Shown: positions 37,920 through 49,672, numbered from the stretch's first letter. The stretch: DNA of 64,000 bases from Lineus longissimus (GCF_910592395.1 NC_088310.1:28289491-28353490); one strand, 5' to 3'. The notes: a model not told the origin generated them from the sequence alone. Numbers and translations: made by a program.

Positions 37920-38185
37920 ATTATATTCATGACGTCATTTTCGATTAATCATCTATTTACGACCTTTAAATGCATATTTGTGACATCATTAAAATACCAG
38001 TTACTTTTAGATTGTATAAAATTGTAAATTATTGCTCAGAAAGGCAGAAAGGGTATTTTTGTCATTCCGTTTTAGGCGAGTTCGCGAAACGTGACTTCCG
38101 GTTTTTCGCATGGAGCGGAGAAAACAAATTCCATCATCCAAATTTTCTATATTTTCCTCTCCGTAAAGCACATCTATCAACGAAA
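37920..38185. promoter_or_regulatory. BIRC6/TBCB bidirectional promoter
   Basis: Only 266 bp separate the two outward-facing start codons. The gap contains a palindromic CRE-type TGACGTCA at 37930-37937, a related TGACATCA near 37981, and an ETS-type CTTCCGG at 38095-38101. A YY1-like AAGATGGC overlaps the second BIRC6 ATG. No TATA box at a standard position is obvious, which suits a housekeeping pair. Transcription start sites cannot be read from sequence. Confidence 0.7.
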
Positions 38186-40561
38186 ATGACGGAACACTAT
38201 GTTGTGCAAACACAGGCAGTTGTCAGTGTAACAGTGACGAGCACAGTTAATTCGTTTGGATCGATCAAACGGTTTCCAAAAGACTTGACGATCACTACTT
38301 TGAAGGTAAACAAAACAAATGTACACACACACACACACACACCACATACATGCACAATACATGTCGGTGTATGTAGATGCTTCCATGCATGTAAATGTAC
38401 ATGACACATAGACATAGAACACATGTTGAATGAATCCCATAAGCACTCAAGAATGTTTATCACGAATGGGAGCCTCGTCTACACTATATGTACTGTATCA
38501 CACACTCTATATCTGTGTTTCTATCTGATCTACTTGATTGTTTTATTGTTTTAATATTTAGTAAGTATCGACTACAGTATCCGCGTATCCGCTATGCCTA
38601 CGCCGCCAGTACGGTAGGTGTAGATCTTGCTTTCAGCTTTGTTCCTGTTATCCTACGTATGATTTCTCTCTTGTTGTAGGGAAAGCTTGAGCTACTGACT
38701 GGCTCAGTGTCTGCCAATATGAAACTTGAACTGCGGTCAAAGGACAACAAACTTGTCTGCGAGATGACAAATGATGATGTGATGTTAGGGTCTTATCCTG
38801 TCGAAGATAATATGATTATACATGTGAGTGTAGTGCAGTCGGTCAAGATTGCATTGTGTAAGAGATGTAAGAATGAAGACGTATGGGCATCCATAAAATG
38901 CTGTCTTCTTTCTTAAGACAGTTTTATCATCGTATAAGTTGTGGCAGCTCCTGAAGGAATTCTCTGTGATTACAGAAATAATACACATACAGTAGCAGTG
39001 TATGTGGGAGAGGAGCATTTATCTTACAACATGCGTAAAATGAGTAATCTTCAGTGAAGTGTCATTTACTTAACACCCTCCTGGGGATGTTTGCTATCTC
39101 TTAAACCCTCGGTGAAATGACCAGCTTCTACTTCAGGTTGTTGATCCTACAATGGGAACTGGTGCATATGAAGATTTGTCCACTGTAAAGAAATTCGAAT
39201 TGACAGAAGAAGAATATGCCAAAAAATCAGGTATACTATGAGCACATACAGCCTACATTTGCTTTTCGATGTTTTCTGTCTGTCAGTTCATGACTTGTTT
39301 ACAAACCCAGATTATTGTGCCTGGTGCCTAGTTAGTATGATGTATGACAAAATAGGTTGTGATTGACTTGGACCTGTCTGGTGGAAGACCCTGCCTGGTG
39401 GAAGACCCTGCCTGGTGGAAGACTGTGCCTGGTGGAAGACCCTGCCTGGTGGAAGACCCTGCCTGGTGGAAGACCCTGCCTGGTGGAAGACCCTGCCTGG
39501 TGGAAGACCCTGCCTGGCGGAAGACCCTGCCTGGCGGAAGACCCTGCCTGGTGGAAGACCCTGCCTGGTGGAAGACCCTGCCTGGTGGAAGACCCTGTCT
39601 GGTGGAAGACCCTGCCTGGTGGAAGACCCAGTCTTCCCCATGTGACTACAGTTACACACACATTTAGTGTGAACAAAAGATAAATGTTGAAGAACTAACT
39701 TGTGGTGGCTTCTGTTGCCTGTTTCAGATTCTGTGAGAGCATTCAAACAACGAATGAAGATGGGCCAGTTCAAAGAAGTCGATCCTGAGGAAGTTAAACG
39801 GGAAGCAGAGTTAAAGTCAAAAAAAGAAGCTGAAGAGAAGACTTTAGCTGAATCTATAAAAGTAGGAGAGAGGTGCGAAGTCAAGCTTCCAGAACAGTTA
39901 CCCAAGAGGGGTACTGTTCGATATGTGGGTAAGTTCTTCTGTTGCTCTTGGGCAGTGGTACATGGTGTGTTTACTGCATCTTCCAACTTGGGCCCAGGGA
40001 CACCTGTTTATCCTGTATAAGGCAAATGAAAGAGAAATGACGGTGGGTAAAAGTATGACTGCACGGTGTCCTTACATCATCTGACTGCAAAATAATGCTA
40101 CTGCTTGTTGTTGTTTCAGGAAAGACTGAGTTCAAGCCTGGTCATTGGGTTGGTATTGAATATGATGAACCCCATGGGAAAAATGATGGCAGGTGAGTGA
40201 TTCAGGATAATCTTGCAAGCGGAAGAAGACCTTGAACTTATCATTTCCATTCATCCGAAATTGGTCTTGTGAGGACAAAGTCACAACCAGAAGGCCCAGT
40301 GGCAGAGCAGATGTGCCAAACCAAGATGCACTTAAATCCTTTCTGTTCAAATACATCAATCAAATACATTGACTTGTACAATACCTGCATATCCCCTTTG
40401 TAATTATCATGTATAACAACTTAATATTTCCACTATCATTTTGCAGTGTGAAAGGTAAACGGTATTTTGAATGCCGCGCCAAGTATGGTGGTTTTGTTAA
40501 ACCAAACCAAGTGGCTGTTGGAGACTTCCCAGAGGAGGACTTGGGACTGGATGAGATGTAG
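38186..40561 (+). CDS. TBCB: TBCB, tubulin-folding cofactor B
   Basis: TBCB binds alpha-tubulin released from chaperonin and, with TBCE, helps assemble or take apart tubulin dimers in the cytosol. Six exons: 38186-38305, 38680-38823, 39137-39230, 39728-39928, 40120-40192 and 40447-40561; total 747 bp, 248 residues (human 244). The N-terminal ubiquitin-like domain starts at [18 protein letters not shown] charged coiled coil follows ([19 protein letters not shown]). The C-terminal CAP-Gly domain has [17 protein letters not shown] and [10 protein letters not shown], with the GKNDG signature intact. It ends EEDLGLDEM; an acidic, aromatic-poor tail with DEM/DEI is typical of TBCB. All introns are GT..AG and the frame closes. 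Intron 3 holds a 17-bp minisatellite and intron 1 a CA repeat. Confidence 0.97.
38322..38342. repeat. (CA)n microsatellite in TBCB intron 1
   Basis: About ten uninterrupted CA dinucleotides, 16 bp after the exon 1 donor. Confidence 0.95.
39376..39632. repeat. 17-bp minisatellite in TBCB intron 3
   Basis: About fifteen copies of CCTGGTGGAAGACCCTG with rare variants (TGGCGG, GACTGTG, CCTGTCTG). Because 17 is not a multiple of 3 and the unit has no stop, several frames on both strands stay open, giving spurious reading frames such as the repeating [15 protein letters not shown]. Confidence 0.96.
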
Positions 40562-40633
40562 GCCTGGCAGTGTTGGCACCAAGACTACTTAGCTTCACCT
40601 AGATTGAACATATTTGCTCAAAACACTGCTTGT

Positions 40634-40737
40634 ACTCACTCTCATGTTGAGGGAGTGAGTTGATGGTGTTATAAAATGGGCTCTGCACTCACTCTCGTGT
40701 TGAGGGAGTAAGTCGATGGTGTTATAAAATGGGCTGT
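40634..40737. repeat. 53-bp direct duplication in TBCB 3' UTR
   Basis: Two copies of ACTCACTCTCATGTTGAGGG followed by TGGTGTTATAAAATGGGCT, period 53, with about four differences. They lie just after the TBCB stop codon. Confidence 0.85.
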
Positions 40738-41115
40738 GCAACGCAAGTTCATTACTCAGATCAGCAAAGAAATTGTGACAATGAATTGAACTCTATCGGA
40801 CAATATAACCTTCGTGATTGCTGGACAGAAGGAGCTTGATTTCTTTATGTTGCTGTCAATACCATAAAGTGAAATGATTTGTATATGTATGATTGTCATC
40901 CAGTTGGTGTGTCCATGTTTGTTTTTCGTATCTACATTTTCTTATGACACTTTAGAGCTGTGATATTTATATTTTAAACCAAAAATTAGAAACAGCATGT
41001 CAGTCGAAAACTATGAGCGTCAGTTACTGGAAATTCTACTTGTATTATAGATGAGATGACTTTTCGCTGACAACCAATTCCTTTAGTTGTCTTCTTGAGG
41101 CACAGTCTGCAATGG

Positions 41116-41126
41116 AATAAAATAAA
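41116..41126 (+). terminator. TBCB: TBCB poly(A) signal
   Basis: Two overlapping AATAAA words (41116-41121 and 41121-41126) about 555 bp after the TBCB stop codon. A second AATAAA-like word follows near 41472, so alternative 3' ends are possible. Confidence 0.6.
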
Positions 41127-42535
41127 CGTTTGTACTCGTGTCTGAAACTTGCAGCTACTGACATTATAGTGTAGAACAGTTTGTTACCAACCTCATCTAC
41201 AGTACTCATATCAACCTCACTTAAATCAGTACTTATTCCAATGTATGAGCTAAACTTGTATCTTCAGTTTGCCTTCTGGTTGCACCAAGATTCCTTTACA
41301 GGTTCTGTTGTCACTGTACCTCTCAATGTGATACAGATTCCTGTTTTGATTAAGAGTGTGCAACAATTTTGTTAGATTTCTCTTAGATTGTGACTGTTAA
41401 TGATGTCTTTGAAAGAGACAGCTTTTTGTTGTGGACATCTTAGGACAGATGTTCATGATTATTGATTTGTTTAATAAAAAAGTTATAGCTTTTTACATCA
41501 GTGACTTCTTCTTATTGAGTTTGGTAAAGCCAGGCGTGCGAGTGCATACCCTGGATATATTCCTGGAAGTCTATCATAAAGCATTCACACCTTGTGTGTG
41601 TCTTTTGATGTCCTTATGGATGTGATAGTGGTTGTGACTATCCCCCCCTGTTTGAGACAGTGTCTATGTTGAGGATGAGACAACCCAGCAGTTCTGATGG
41701 CATTCAAGTGCATGTGATTTCGTCCTGTATTAAAGGAGTTGGCCTATTCCCAATGGTCTATAGCTGATAATGCATGACAGGCTGCCAATGTCCCTCGGTG
41801 GTTGTGACTGGAAAGACATGGCATCCTGCACGCTGATAGCATTCAACTTCGTGATTTAGTATTGCATGAGATGGGCTTCCCTCTTCCTGATGGTCTCTTA
41901 TCATGTTTGACTGGGATGGTAGATTGTGTCCCTGGGATTGGATGTGACAAGAAAAGTATGGTTGTGACTCTGTTCCTGATGGCATGCAGGTCCACAGGTT
42001 GTGATTCGGTTGTGACGGCAGTGCCTCTCACAAGATGTTACTAGGACTGTCTCTTACGTCCTTTTACTGGCTGTAAATGTGTCTCAGATCAGGTCACACT
42101 GGATAGGACAGTGTATTTCTGCTCTAAGGGTTCTGCGACTCTTTACACTGGGCTAGGAAATTCTTCCAGGCCTAAATGGTCCCCGAAGTTGCTGTAAGGC
42201 TACCTGCTTGTTGTGCTTACAAGTTCTTCTTGCATCTCTTGGAGGGACTGGTTGTCGCTTACGATTGGTTGTAATCAGATCAGAGCAATTGCAGAATCGA
42301 ACTCATGAATTCCTTTTAAAATTCAAAGGGGCGTCAAAGTGTACTCAACCACGGAGTTATAGCTTGACTGGAGGGCCATTGTTCAGTTCATTTTTGGGGA
42401 GGGTTTCGAGGTGAATGTGAATCTATGTCAATATCATCATACCTTTAGCATTCCAGACAGAGCTGTGGTAAGTGCTTTGAGTCTTTTGGCACAGTCACAG
42501 AAACGCCCTTGGCATGAAAAAATCAAGTTGACATT
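41127..42535. other. Intergenic region between TBCB and the ZP gene, with degenerate repeats
   Basis: No gene is recognised. GTTGTGACT recurs at 41632, 41801 and 41961, and TGATGGCAT/TGATAGCAT phrases recur at a similar distance, suggesting an old degenerate tandem repeat of about 165 bp. The last few hundred bases should contain the promoter of the plus-strand gene starting at 42536. Confidence 0.4.
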
Positions 42536-45500
42536 ATGGTTCCACTGAGGCATTTTCTCCTCGTCTTCTTCGGAATAATCTACCTTTTTTCAAAGGTCCA
42601 CTCAGGTTAGTAGTCCGCTTACTATCATCTTTTCAATAAATGATTATGATAGCCATGGGAGATACCTCAAATCAGCTCCTTTCGCAAGCATTTATTTGTT
42701 TTGGTTTCTTTTCCAGTAATCCTAGGTGATAGTTGCGATCGTCACACCTCGTGCAACCACCAACCCGACGGCCTCATAGCAAACAGTAAATGCGAGGATG
42801 GAGTATGCGTGTGCGCTTATGGGTACTACGGCGAGAGTGGAGACGTCCGATGTATGAAAGGTAAAACCCGGCTCCCCTCCCCCAGCCCTCTCCTCCTCCT
42901 TCTCCTCCTAATCGAAGTCGTCAAGAAACATATTCGATTTTGAATTTGAGAACGTTTTCGAATTGAAAATCGAAATATCATGGAGAATTGCGCAGTTCGG
43001 ACCTGTTCGTACGACGGAATAATGTCGTCCGTATCTCGCCACAATGACAGGCTCCATGGTCAGTCTTATACGCACTTCAAAGTCTTCTGTTGAACCTGTC
43101 TATTATTTCAGGTCATCTCGGCGATGATTGCGACACTAAGGAGGACGGGACAGCATTCTGCCAGGCGGGGGATGAACATACCATCTGTCTCAGCAGCAGA
43201 TGCGCCTGTGATACCGGCTACGCTCCAGAGAGAAATACATCACCACTTTGTAAACCAGGTAAGTCGTGGTGGAGTTGGCCCCATGGCTTGTCGGACAGTC
43301 TCAACACTAAGCGTCTCCACATGTGTTCTCGTTTCTGAGCTCTTCACGACTGCGACAAAACCAATGAAAATTTCGCCGTGATGATAGCGACCAGCGACAA
43401 GCAAGAGGCCATGACGGTCATGACATTTACGGTGACGGTCAGCCATGTTGGAGCGCAGAACAATGATTTGTCATACCTAACTTTACTGAATCAAATGATC
43501 TCTTGCTTTCTTATGTCTGTCCCTCAAGCATGGTTGGTGATGACGTATTGTAAAACAACTCTTCGACAATGAAGCAAGTTCCGCGAGTTCGTCGCTGTCT
43601 TCCCAAAACAACATAGAGTGATATTCTCAGCAGCGCACGTCATCATGGATCTTTCTTTCTTTTCAGTTGTACCGGGCACAGCCTGTACTTCGGGTGCGAC
43701 CGGGGACACCCTGTGTCAAACCGGCATCTTCAACGGCTATTGCACGGCCTCCAATGAATGCAGCTGTCCGTCTCCGGGCGGCTTGATGGAGGTCTATGTC
43801 GCCGAGCTGAAGGCATGCCACGAGGAGTTGGTCACGGAGTCTTGTACGGTTTGCAGGAAATCTGGTGGACGGTGCTATGATGTGGACTCCGACGGTCAGC
43901 CGGATGGATGTGAGTGCCCAAGCTATAAGTCAAGTTCGACGAATGATGCAGTAGCGGTTGGTTGCGACACCGGGCTAGGTAAGATTTCTGAAGAAATACT
44001 TTTCTCGATTAAGGTTATCCTCTTTTTACTCATTCCACATGCAACTTGCGTCCCCTCCTATTCCTTACACGTTCCCTTCTTTTTACTCATCGGTACAATA
44101 TACTTCTGCCCATTCCTTAGGTAAGCGTTGTATCAAGACCGATGGGTACGTAATTACTGTGCCATTTCTTTTCCAGCTGAGATCGGAGAATTCTGCGCCG
44201 CTCTTGATCTTGTCAAGTGTCGCCCAGACCACTCCCAATGCCGTCCAGCTAATGATCTCTCCGGTAGATCGGTCTGCAGATGTGAGCCTGGCTTTATCGT
44301 ACACAAGACAGCCAGCAGGTCCGATTTAAAAAGGAAGAGTGAATGTTGTAAGTACATTACAACTGTTGTATGTAATACTGTCCGTGATGTCCCACCTTCG
44401 GCATGTGTCTGGTTGTACCGTTACCAAAGTCCGGACAGTTCAACATCAGCGACACACGTGCACCGAGAAACAGAACCCCACTACCGCCTCTGACCGATCG
44501 GATGGTCTACCATCGGGAGCCCACCTTGATTGGTGATAGGAATCGGGCCTTTGTCGGCACATCTTGAAAGGTGACCATCGGGTAAAGCAACTTGTGTCTC
44601 CGTAACTTATCTCTTTGACATTACTTATTTCTAGATAGCCATTTGTCGCGCTTTACGGATCCAAACTGCGCCACCTGTCAAGATAACAATGGCCAATGTT
44701 ATGACGTAGACGGGGATAATCTGCGAGATGGGTGCGAGTGTCCACACTCCAGGAGTACTTCTAACCCGGAAGATCCGACCAAGGATTGTGATGTCGTACA
44801 TCGTAAGTGCTGCTACGTCTTTGACTTTAGTTTTCCCTTTGCCTGTTGGGGGAAGCCAAAGCCACCGCGTATTCGAAAAGTGGTGAATGTTGTTATATAA
44901 GATTCCAACATTCCGGAGGTAGTGGATGCGTTCACTCCGGACGAAACAGATTCGGTCATTGCAGCCTCCTGTCTGTCGAAGGTAGGTCTAACGGATACGG
45001 CTACCTCGGGAGCCCTATATCAGATGCGACGCTACTTTCAGCGTCAGGGGAGAGGCTAGTAGATTGCACGCATAGCATTGTAAAAGTAGAGTTAAGTCTT
45101 TATCTGACAAGACTTTGTGCAAACCCATACCTCCTTTCTTACAGTAAATGTCGAATGCCAGGGAGAAGAGATGCGCGTCTGCTACACGCCCCACAACAAC
45201 ACATATTTGTACAACATAGCTGATCGTCTGTTCGAGGGCTCTGCGTTCATTTACGTCAGGAATCACCATGGAATCGACCCATGCATGTTTGAACACGTAG
45301 CAGACGACTGGTGTCTGACACTTTCGTTGAGAGCTGACCGTTTCGAAGCGTGTGGCACTAAACTCCACTTTCCAACAGTAAGTTGATATCTCTGGCCCGA
45401 TATGAGGTAACACAACTAGCGCATATATATGTGTAGGTACGTTCTGGACCTCTCTACTACATTGAACTGTCGATGCCTTTCATTTCAGCGATCCATGGTG

Positions 45501-48327
45501 AGTTACGAGAATTTCATCGTGGTCCAAACAAAGAGTCTAGGCTGGAGTCAACATGACCTGAACTATCATGTCTACTGCAAGTATGACACAAAGGTCCATG
45601 CCATAGCATCCGGTGCCGATATAACAGAGTAAATATTTCGATTGCACAACACACGTACATTTACGTATGTCATTTACCGCGTTTGAAAACCCTACCAACA
45701 AAAATGTTGGGGCACTGTTGGAATAGCAATACATTGAACGCTTTAAACCCAGGTTTGGATGGCAGATCAGCACCTCACCTGCTAATGCTAATGATAACAA
45801 TTATCTCTCTTTCAAATACTCTTCACTGAATGTCTGTCTCCTCATGCTACTAATTGTGATGCGGCACGCCTGGTGACATCTGTCCGTTCAGAGCGTTTCG
45901 TCATCATCGGAGAACGTCGTGTCCCGACTATTGTTCCTAGTCCGTATTTGATTCAAAATGTCTCCTCATTTTCCAGTTATAATGCATTCACGGCGTCGGA
46001 GGGTGAGAAAATCCGCCCTGAGCTGGAATTCGACGTCTACGACCAGTTCGGGCGGGATGTGACCCAAGTTGGCGTGAGAGTTGGCCACCCGGTCTTCCTC
46101 CGTGTTGTCATGGCAGACGACAAGCTGGTGTATAGTTCGATCCGGGTGGAACTTTGCATCGCTTCAAATCAACCGGTGTTGTTGACGCGCGATACGTCGT
46201 CACTTTTACTCTTATTGGATGGGTAAGAATATCAAACTTTCCATCCTGAGGCTGTTGAAAAGGATAACTCGTTTCACGACATGCTAATGTATTATCTGCA
46301 TACAGGGTCGCTCGAAATTGGACGAGTCTGTTCGATTGATTTCTTATGCGATATCAGCTCCGACAACAACAGTCTTCGTTGGTCGTCGTGCAGTATACTG
46401 CTTTTCGGTGAGGCAAGTCAAAGTTTGTGTACTTGTTGTTCGTTTCAGATGCCCGGCAGACGTCGAAATCATCACGTTGGAAAGACTCTTCGCCTGGGAA
46501 GCAAACAACACGAAGGTCGCCTCGACTGGTTTATTTCCCATGTTCACCCTCAATGACGCGAGTAACGTCTTCTTTCATTGTGCGGTCACTGTCTGCAGGG
46601 AGCGGCAGGACTGTACCCCGGTAGGCCTACCAGTGATATTGCATCCATTCCCGTCTCCTTTTCCATGCGCATCCCTTTCTTTTCACTCATCAAACTCACA
46701 AACCACGCCACCACCTTCTCCATACACATTCCCCTCTTTTAACTCGTATGAACAAAACATTTGTCATTCGCGTGGTTGAGCGCGACCACAGCCTTGGTGT
46801 TCATAATGTGATCGGAACCGTACAACTCCTGCTTTCCCTGTCCTTGGGAAGTCACGAAACCAAATTACTTCTTTGTGCGATCAGGCAAAGTCTTCTTCGC
46901 CCCTCAAATTATAGTATGTGATTATAGTACAGCTTATAGGCTCACGGGTTGTCCTGGTATGGTTCTTTCAGAGAAGCTGTCCGACAAGAAAGCGGCGCTC
47001 CCATGTAGGGGAAGACGCGCTTGAGAGAATACGGCGTGGGTTGGTGGACTCAAATGGTCAGCTCAATCAAAACATTCTGGAGAACCTGCGGACGGGTTCT
47101 GTGAACGTTGACACCAGAAGAGTGGACCCGGGCATCCCCTCAGGGGGATATTATCCTAACTCTCATGCAAATGACGTGAAAGACGGTAGGTAGTAAGTAA
47201 TTTTTCAACAAAATTGGAGGCGTCTCCCTTGCATTGGGTTATCGTCTGGTTCCTGAGATACATATATTGACAGATACGAAGCGAAAAACGAGAAGGTTCT
47301 AAACATCTAGATCTTTATACCAGAAAAGTCGTGACCATGCCATGATGTCAACTGTATCAGTGATGCAATATAGAGGCTGAATCACATTTTACTAAACGCC
47401 TATTATAATCCGATGACGGTAGTGTTGTCGTTTATATATATATTCTTCGGTTGATTATTACTAATCCTTCATCCTACCTACCGAACCAAGTTGTTATCTT
47501 CTCCTATCTTTTCAGACTCAGAGCCTGGATTCTTTGAGTCTCCAGACGCCGTGCTAATAGTGTCCGTGGTAGGGGGCGTGCTCTTTCTCCTCGTTGTGGT
47601 TGTAATTCTCGTCTGCTGCTGCGGTCGGAAGAAGAGGAAGCGACCGTCGCGTTCCTCTGCCCCGAGGATGCAGTATCCGCTATGGTGGGGTCTGAACCCA
47701 TACCAACAAATGCCAAACCCATACATGCCGAATCTATACCAGCAACAGAACCCATTCATGCAACCAAGCCCATTCCAACAGACGCCGGAACAGAACCCTG
47801 CCGATTCGGATCAAACAGCGCCCAAGCAGAACCAAAGGGACGGACAGCCGACGATTCCGGCCCAGCCTAGGGAAGAGTCCAGCCCAAACGGCAACACACA
47901 AAGCTTGCTGCAGCCACTTCAGGCTCCAAGCTTAGCTCAACAACTTCAGAATCAGACTATGCTTCAACAATTGCAGGCACAAAACGCGCTTCAACAACTA
48001 CAGGCGCAGAATCTGCTGCAAACGCAGAACCCTTTGCAGCAGTTGCTTGCGAGTGCGTTGAGGGCAGCTTCAGTCTCCCAGCCAGCGATATCTACCGCCA
48101 GCACACATCCAGAAAGGGCTCAGACGCACCGCAACAGCTTTATACCCGGACACTGCTCCTCCTATCATGACACCTCCTGCACGTCCATTTCCACCATTCA
48201 GCCCATGCTCCAAGCCACCCAGACGACTTGTTTGACTGGACGATATATCGACTCTCTGCCGGATTTCCGGATACCTCGTCCTCAGATCATGCTCCCAAAA
48301 TGGGTCAAGAAGGACTTCTATTTCTAA
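42536..48327 (+). CDS. ZP-domain type I membrane protein with cysteine-rich modules and Gln/Pro-rich tail
   Basis: I do not recognise a named orthologue. Twelve exons close in frame (2,829 bp, 942 residues): 42536-42605, 42717-42860, 43112-43258, 43667-43978, 44177-44347, 44635-44802, 45145-45377, 45489-45628, 45977-46222, 46449-46620, 46972-47185 and 47516-48327. Order: signal peptide (MVPLRHFLLVFFGIIYLFS); EB/EGF-like cysteine-rich modules, one exon each (CEDGVCVCAYGYYG; SSRCACDTGYAPE); two CYDVDxDxxxDGCECP modules; and a ZP domain from NVECQGEEMRVCYTP (ZP-N) to CPADVEIITLERLFAWE and FFHCAVTVC (ZP-C). Next come a furin-type RKRRS site just after ZP-C, as in polymerising ZP proteins, a spacer, a membrane span (VLIVSVVGGVLFLLVVVVIL), CCC and a basic stop. 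The tail of about 235 residues is rich in Gln, Pro and Asn, with an NPF motif. ZP domains form extracellular filaments after cleavage. A further optional exon may exist at 44902-44981. Confidence 0.85.
44902..44981 (+). CDS. Candidate extra or alternative exon of the ZP gene
   Basis: Between exons 6 and 7. After an AG, the frame continued from exon 6 is open and coding-like: SNIPEVVDAFTPDETDSVIA, then ASCLSK, followed by a strong GTAGGT donor. With that donor the join to exon 7 puts TAA as the next codon. Using GTCTAA four bases later keeps the frame and gives SKVVNVECQ. So it may be a normal exon with a weak donor, an alternative exon giving a secreted protein without ZP domain, or not an exon. 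Confidence 0.45.
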
Positions 48328-48890
48328 GCGGGCATTAAATGGTGTCGATAAAATCACTTGTGAGCGACATGAATCCATCTACTCAATCTCACTCTGTAAC
48401 ACGAATAAGGAAGGGTTTATGAGCATACATGTATTTACAAATTTGGTGATGGGCGCGTATATATAATTATATGTTGTACCAACGAATCGGGAGCAGCCTG
48501 GCCTTTGAGAACAGCTAGACTGCCCAATCATCACCAACAAACTCGAAGTCTGATCTCAGGCCGACACCAGCTCCACATTTCTCAGTTACGGTCTATGTAA
48601 CCCTTTGCTGTATATTATTCAGTTTTATTCTTTTGCACGTGTTCACAATCACATGTCGTTAGACGTTGTCAAACATTGTCATTATGCTTTTTGCAACTCT
48701 ACATTAATGAAATGATATTTCACCTATTTTGTTGATATTTGTTATTTTAAAATGTTTGTGTCACATTTCAATGTTGTATGTTGCACTAGACTCATTGCAT
48801 GACAATACATTCATTGCTTGAAACCCACAAACTATCTTGAATTCTTTTTTGTTGACTCAAAGTTGAACGAGCAGTACAGTTGAGAAGAGC
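48328..48890 (+). other. 3' flank of the ZP gene
   Basis: AT-rich non-coding sequence, probably 3' UTR. No canonical AATAAA was noticed before the minisatellite. AATAAAATAAAT occurs only at about 49823, beyond the repeat, so the UTR may be short with a variant signal or may run through the repeat. Confidence 0.35.
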
Positions 48891-49672
48891 CTTGAAAGAT
48901 GTCTTCCCCTGACTAGATTGTGACAGTTCCTGTAGAGATCTGTGCCACATCTAACCACTTCCAGTGATCTGTGCTCATGTCTTCCTTGGACCAGATTGTG
49001 ACTGTTCCTATAGAGATCTGTGCCACATGTCTTCCTTGGACCAGATTGTGACAGTTCCTGTAGAGATCTGTGCCACATCTAACCACTTCCAGTGATCTGT
49101 GCTCATGTCTTCCTTGGACCAGATTGTGACTGTTCCTATAGAGATCTGTGCCACATGTCTTCCTTGGACCAGATTGTGACAGTTCCTGTAGAGATCTGTG
49201 CCACATCTAACCACTTCCAGTGATCTGTGCTCATGTCTTCCTTGGACTAGATTGTGACAGTTCCTATAGAGATCTGTGCCACATGTCTTCCTTGGACCAG
49301 ATTGTGACAGTTCCTATAGAGATCTGTGCCACATGTCTTCCCCTGACCAGATTGTGACAGTTCCTGTAGAGATCTGTGCCACATGTCTTCCCCTGACTAG
49401 ATTGTGATAGTTCCTGTAGAGATCTGTGCCACATGTCTTCCCCTGACCAGATTGTGACAGTTCCTGTAGAGATCTGTGCCACATGTCTTCCCCCTGACCA
49501 GATTGTGACAGTTCCTGTAGAGATCTCTGCCACATCTAACCACTTCCAGTGTTCTGTGGTCATGTCATCCTTGGACCAGATTGTGACTGTTCCTATAGAG
49601 ATCTGTGCCACATGTCTTCCCCCTCACCAGATTGTGACAGTTCCTGTAGAGATCTGTGCCACATCTCTCTCA
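48891..49672. repeat. Composite 50/78-bp minisatellite
   Basis: The unit is CCAGATTGTGACAGTTCCTG, TAGAGATCTGTGCCACATG, TCTTCC. In the left half, 50-bp units alternate with 78-bp units carrying an insert CTAACCACTTCCAGTGATCT, making a 128-bp higher-order period (TGCCACAT at 49021, 49071, 49149, 49199, 49277). In the right half plain 50-bp units follow one another. GACAGTTCCTG and GACTGTTCCTA variants also alternate. It lies between the convergent ends of the ZP gene and FBXO11. Confidence 0.95.

Noticed and set aside
39312-39986. Long minus-strand reading frame (224 codons) and several plus-strand frames across the 17-bp repeat
   Set aside because: They exist only because the repeat unit lacks stops; the region is a TBCB intron with confirmed exons on both sides.
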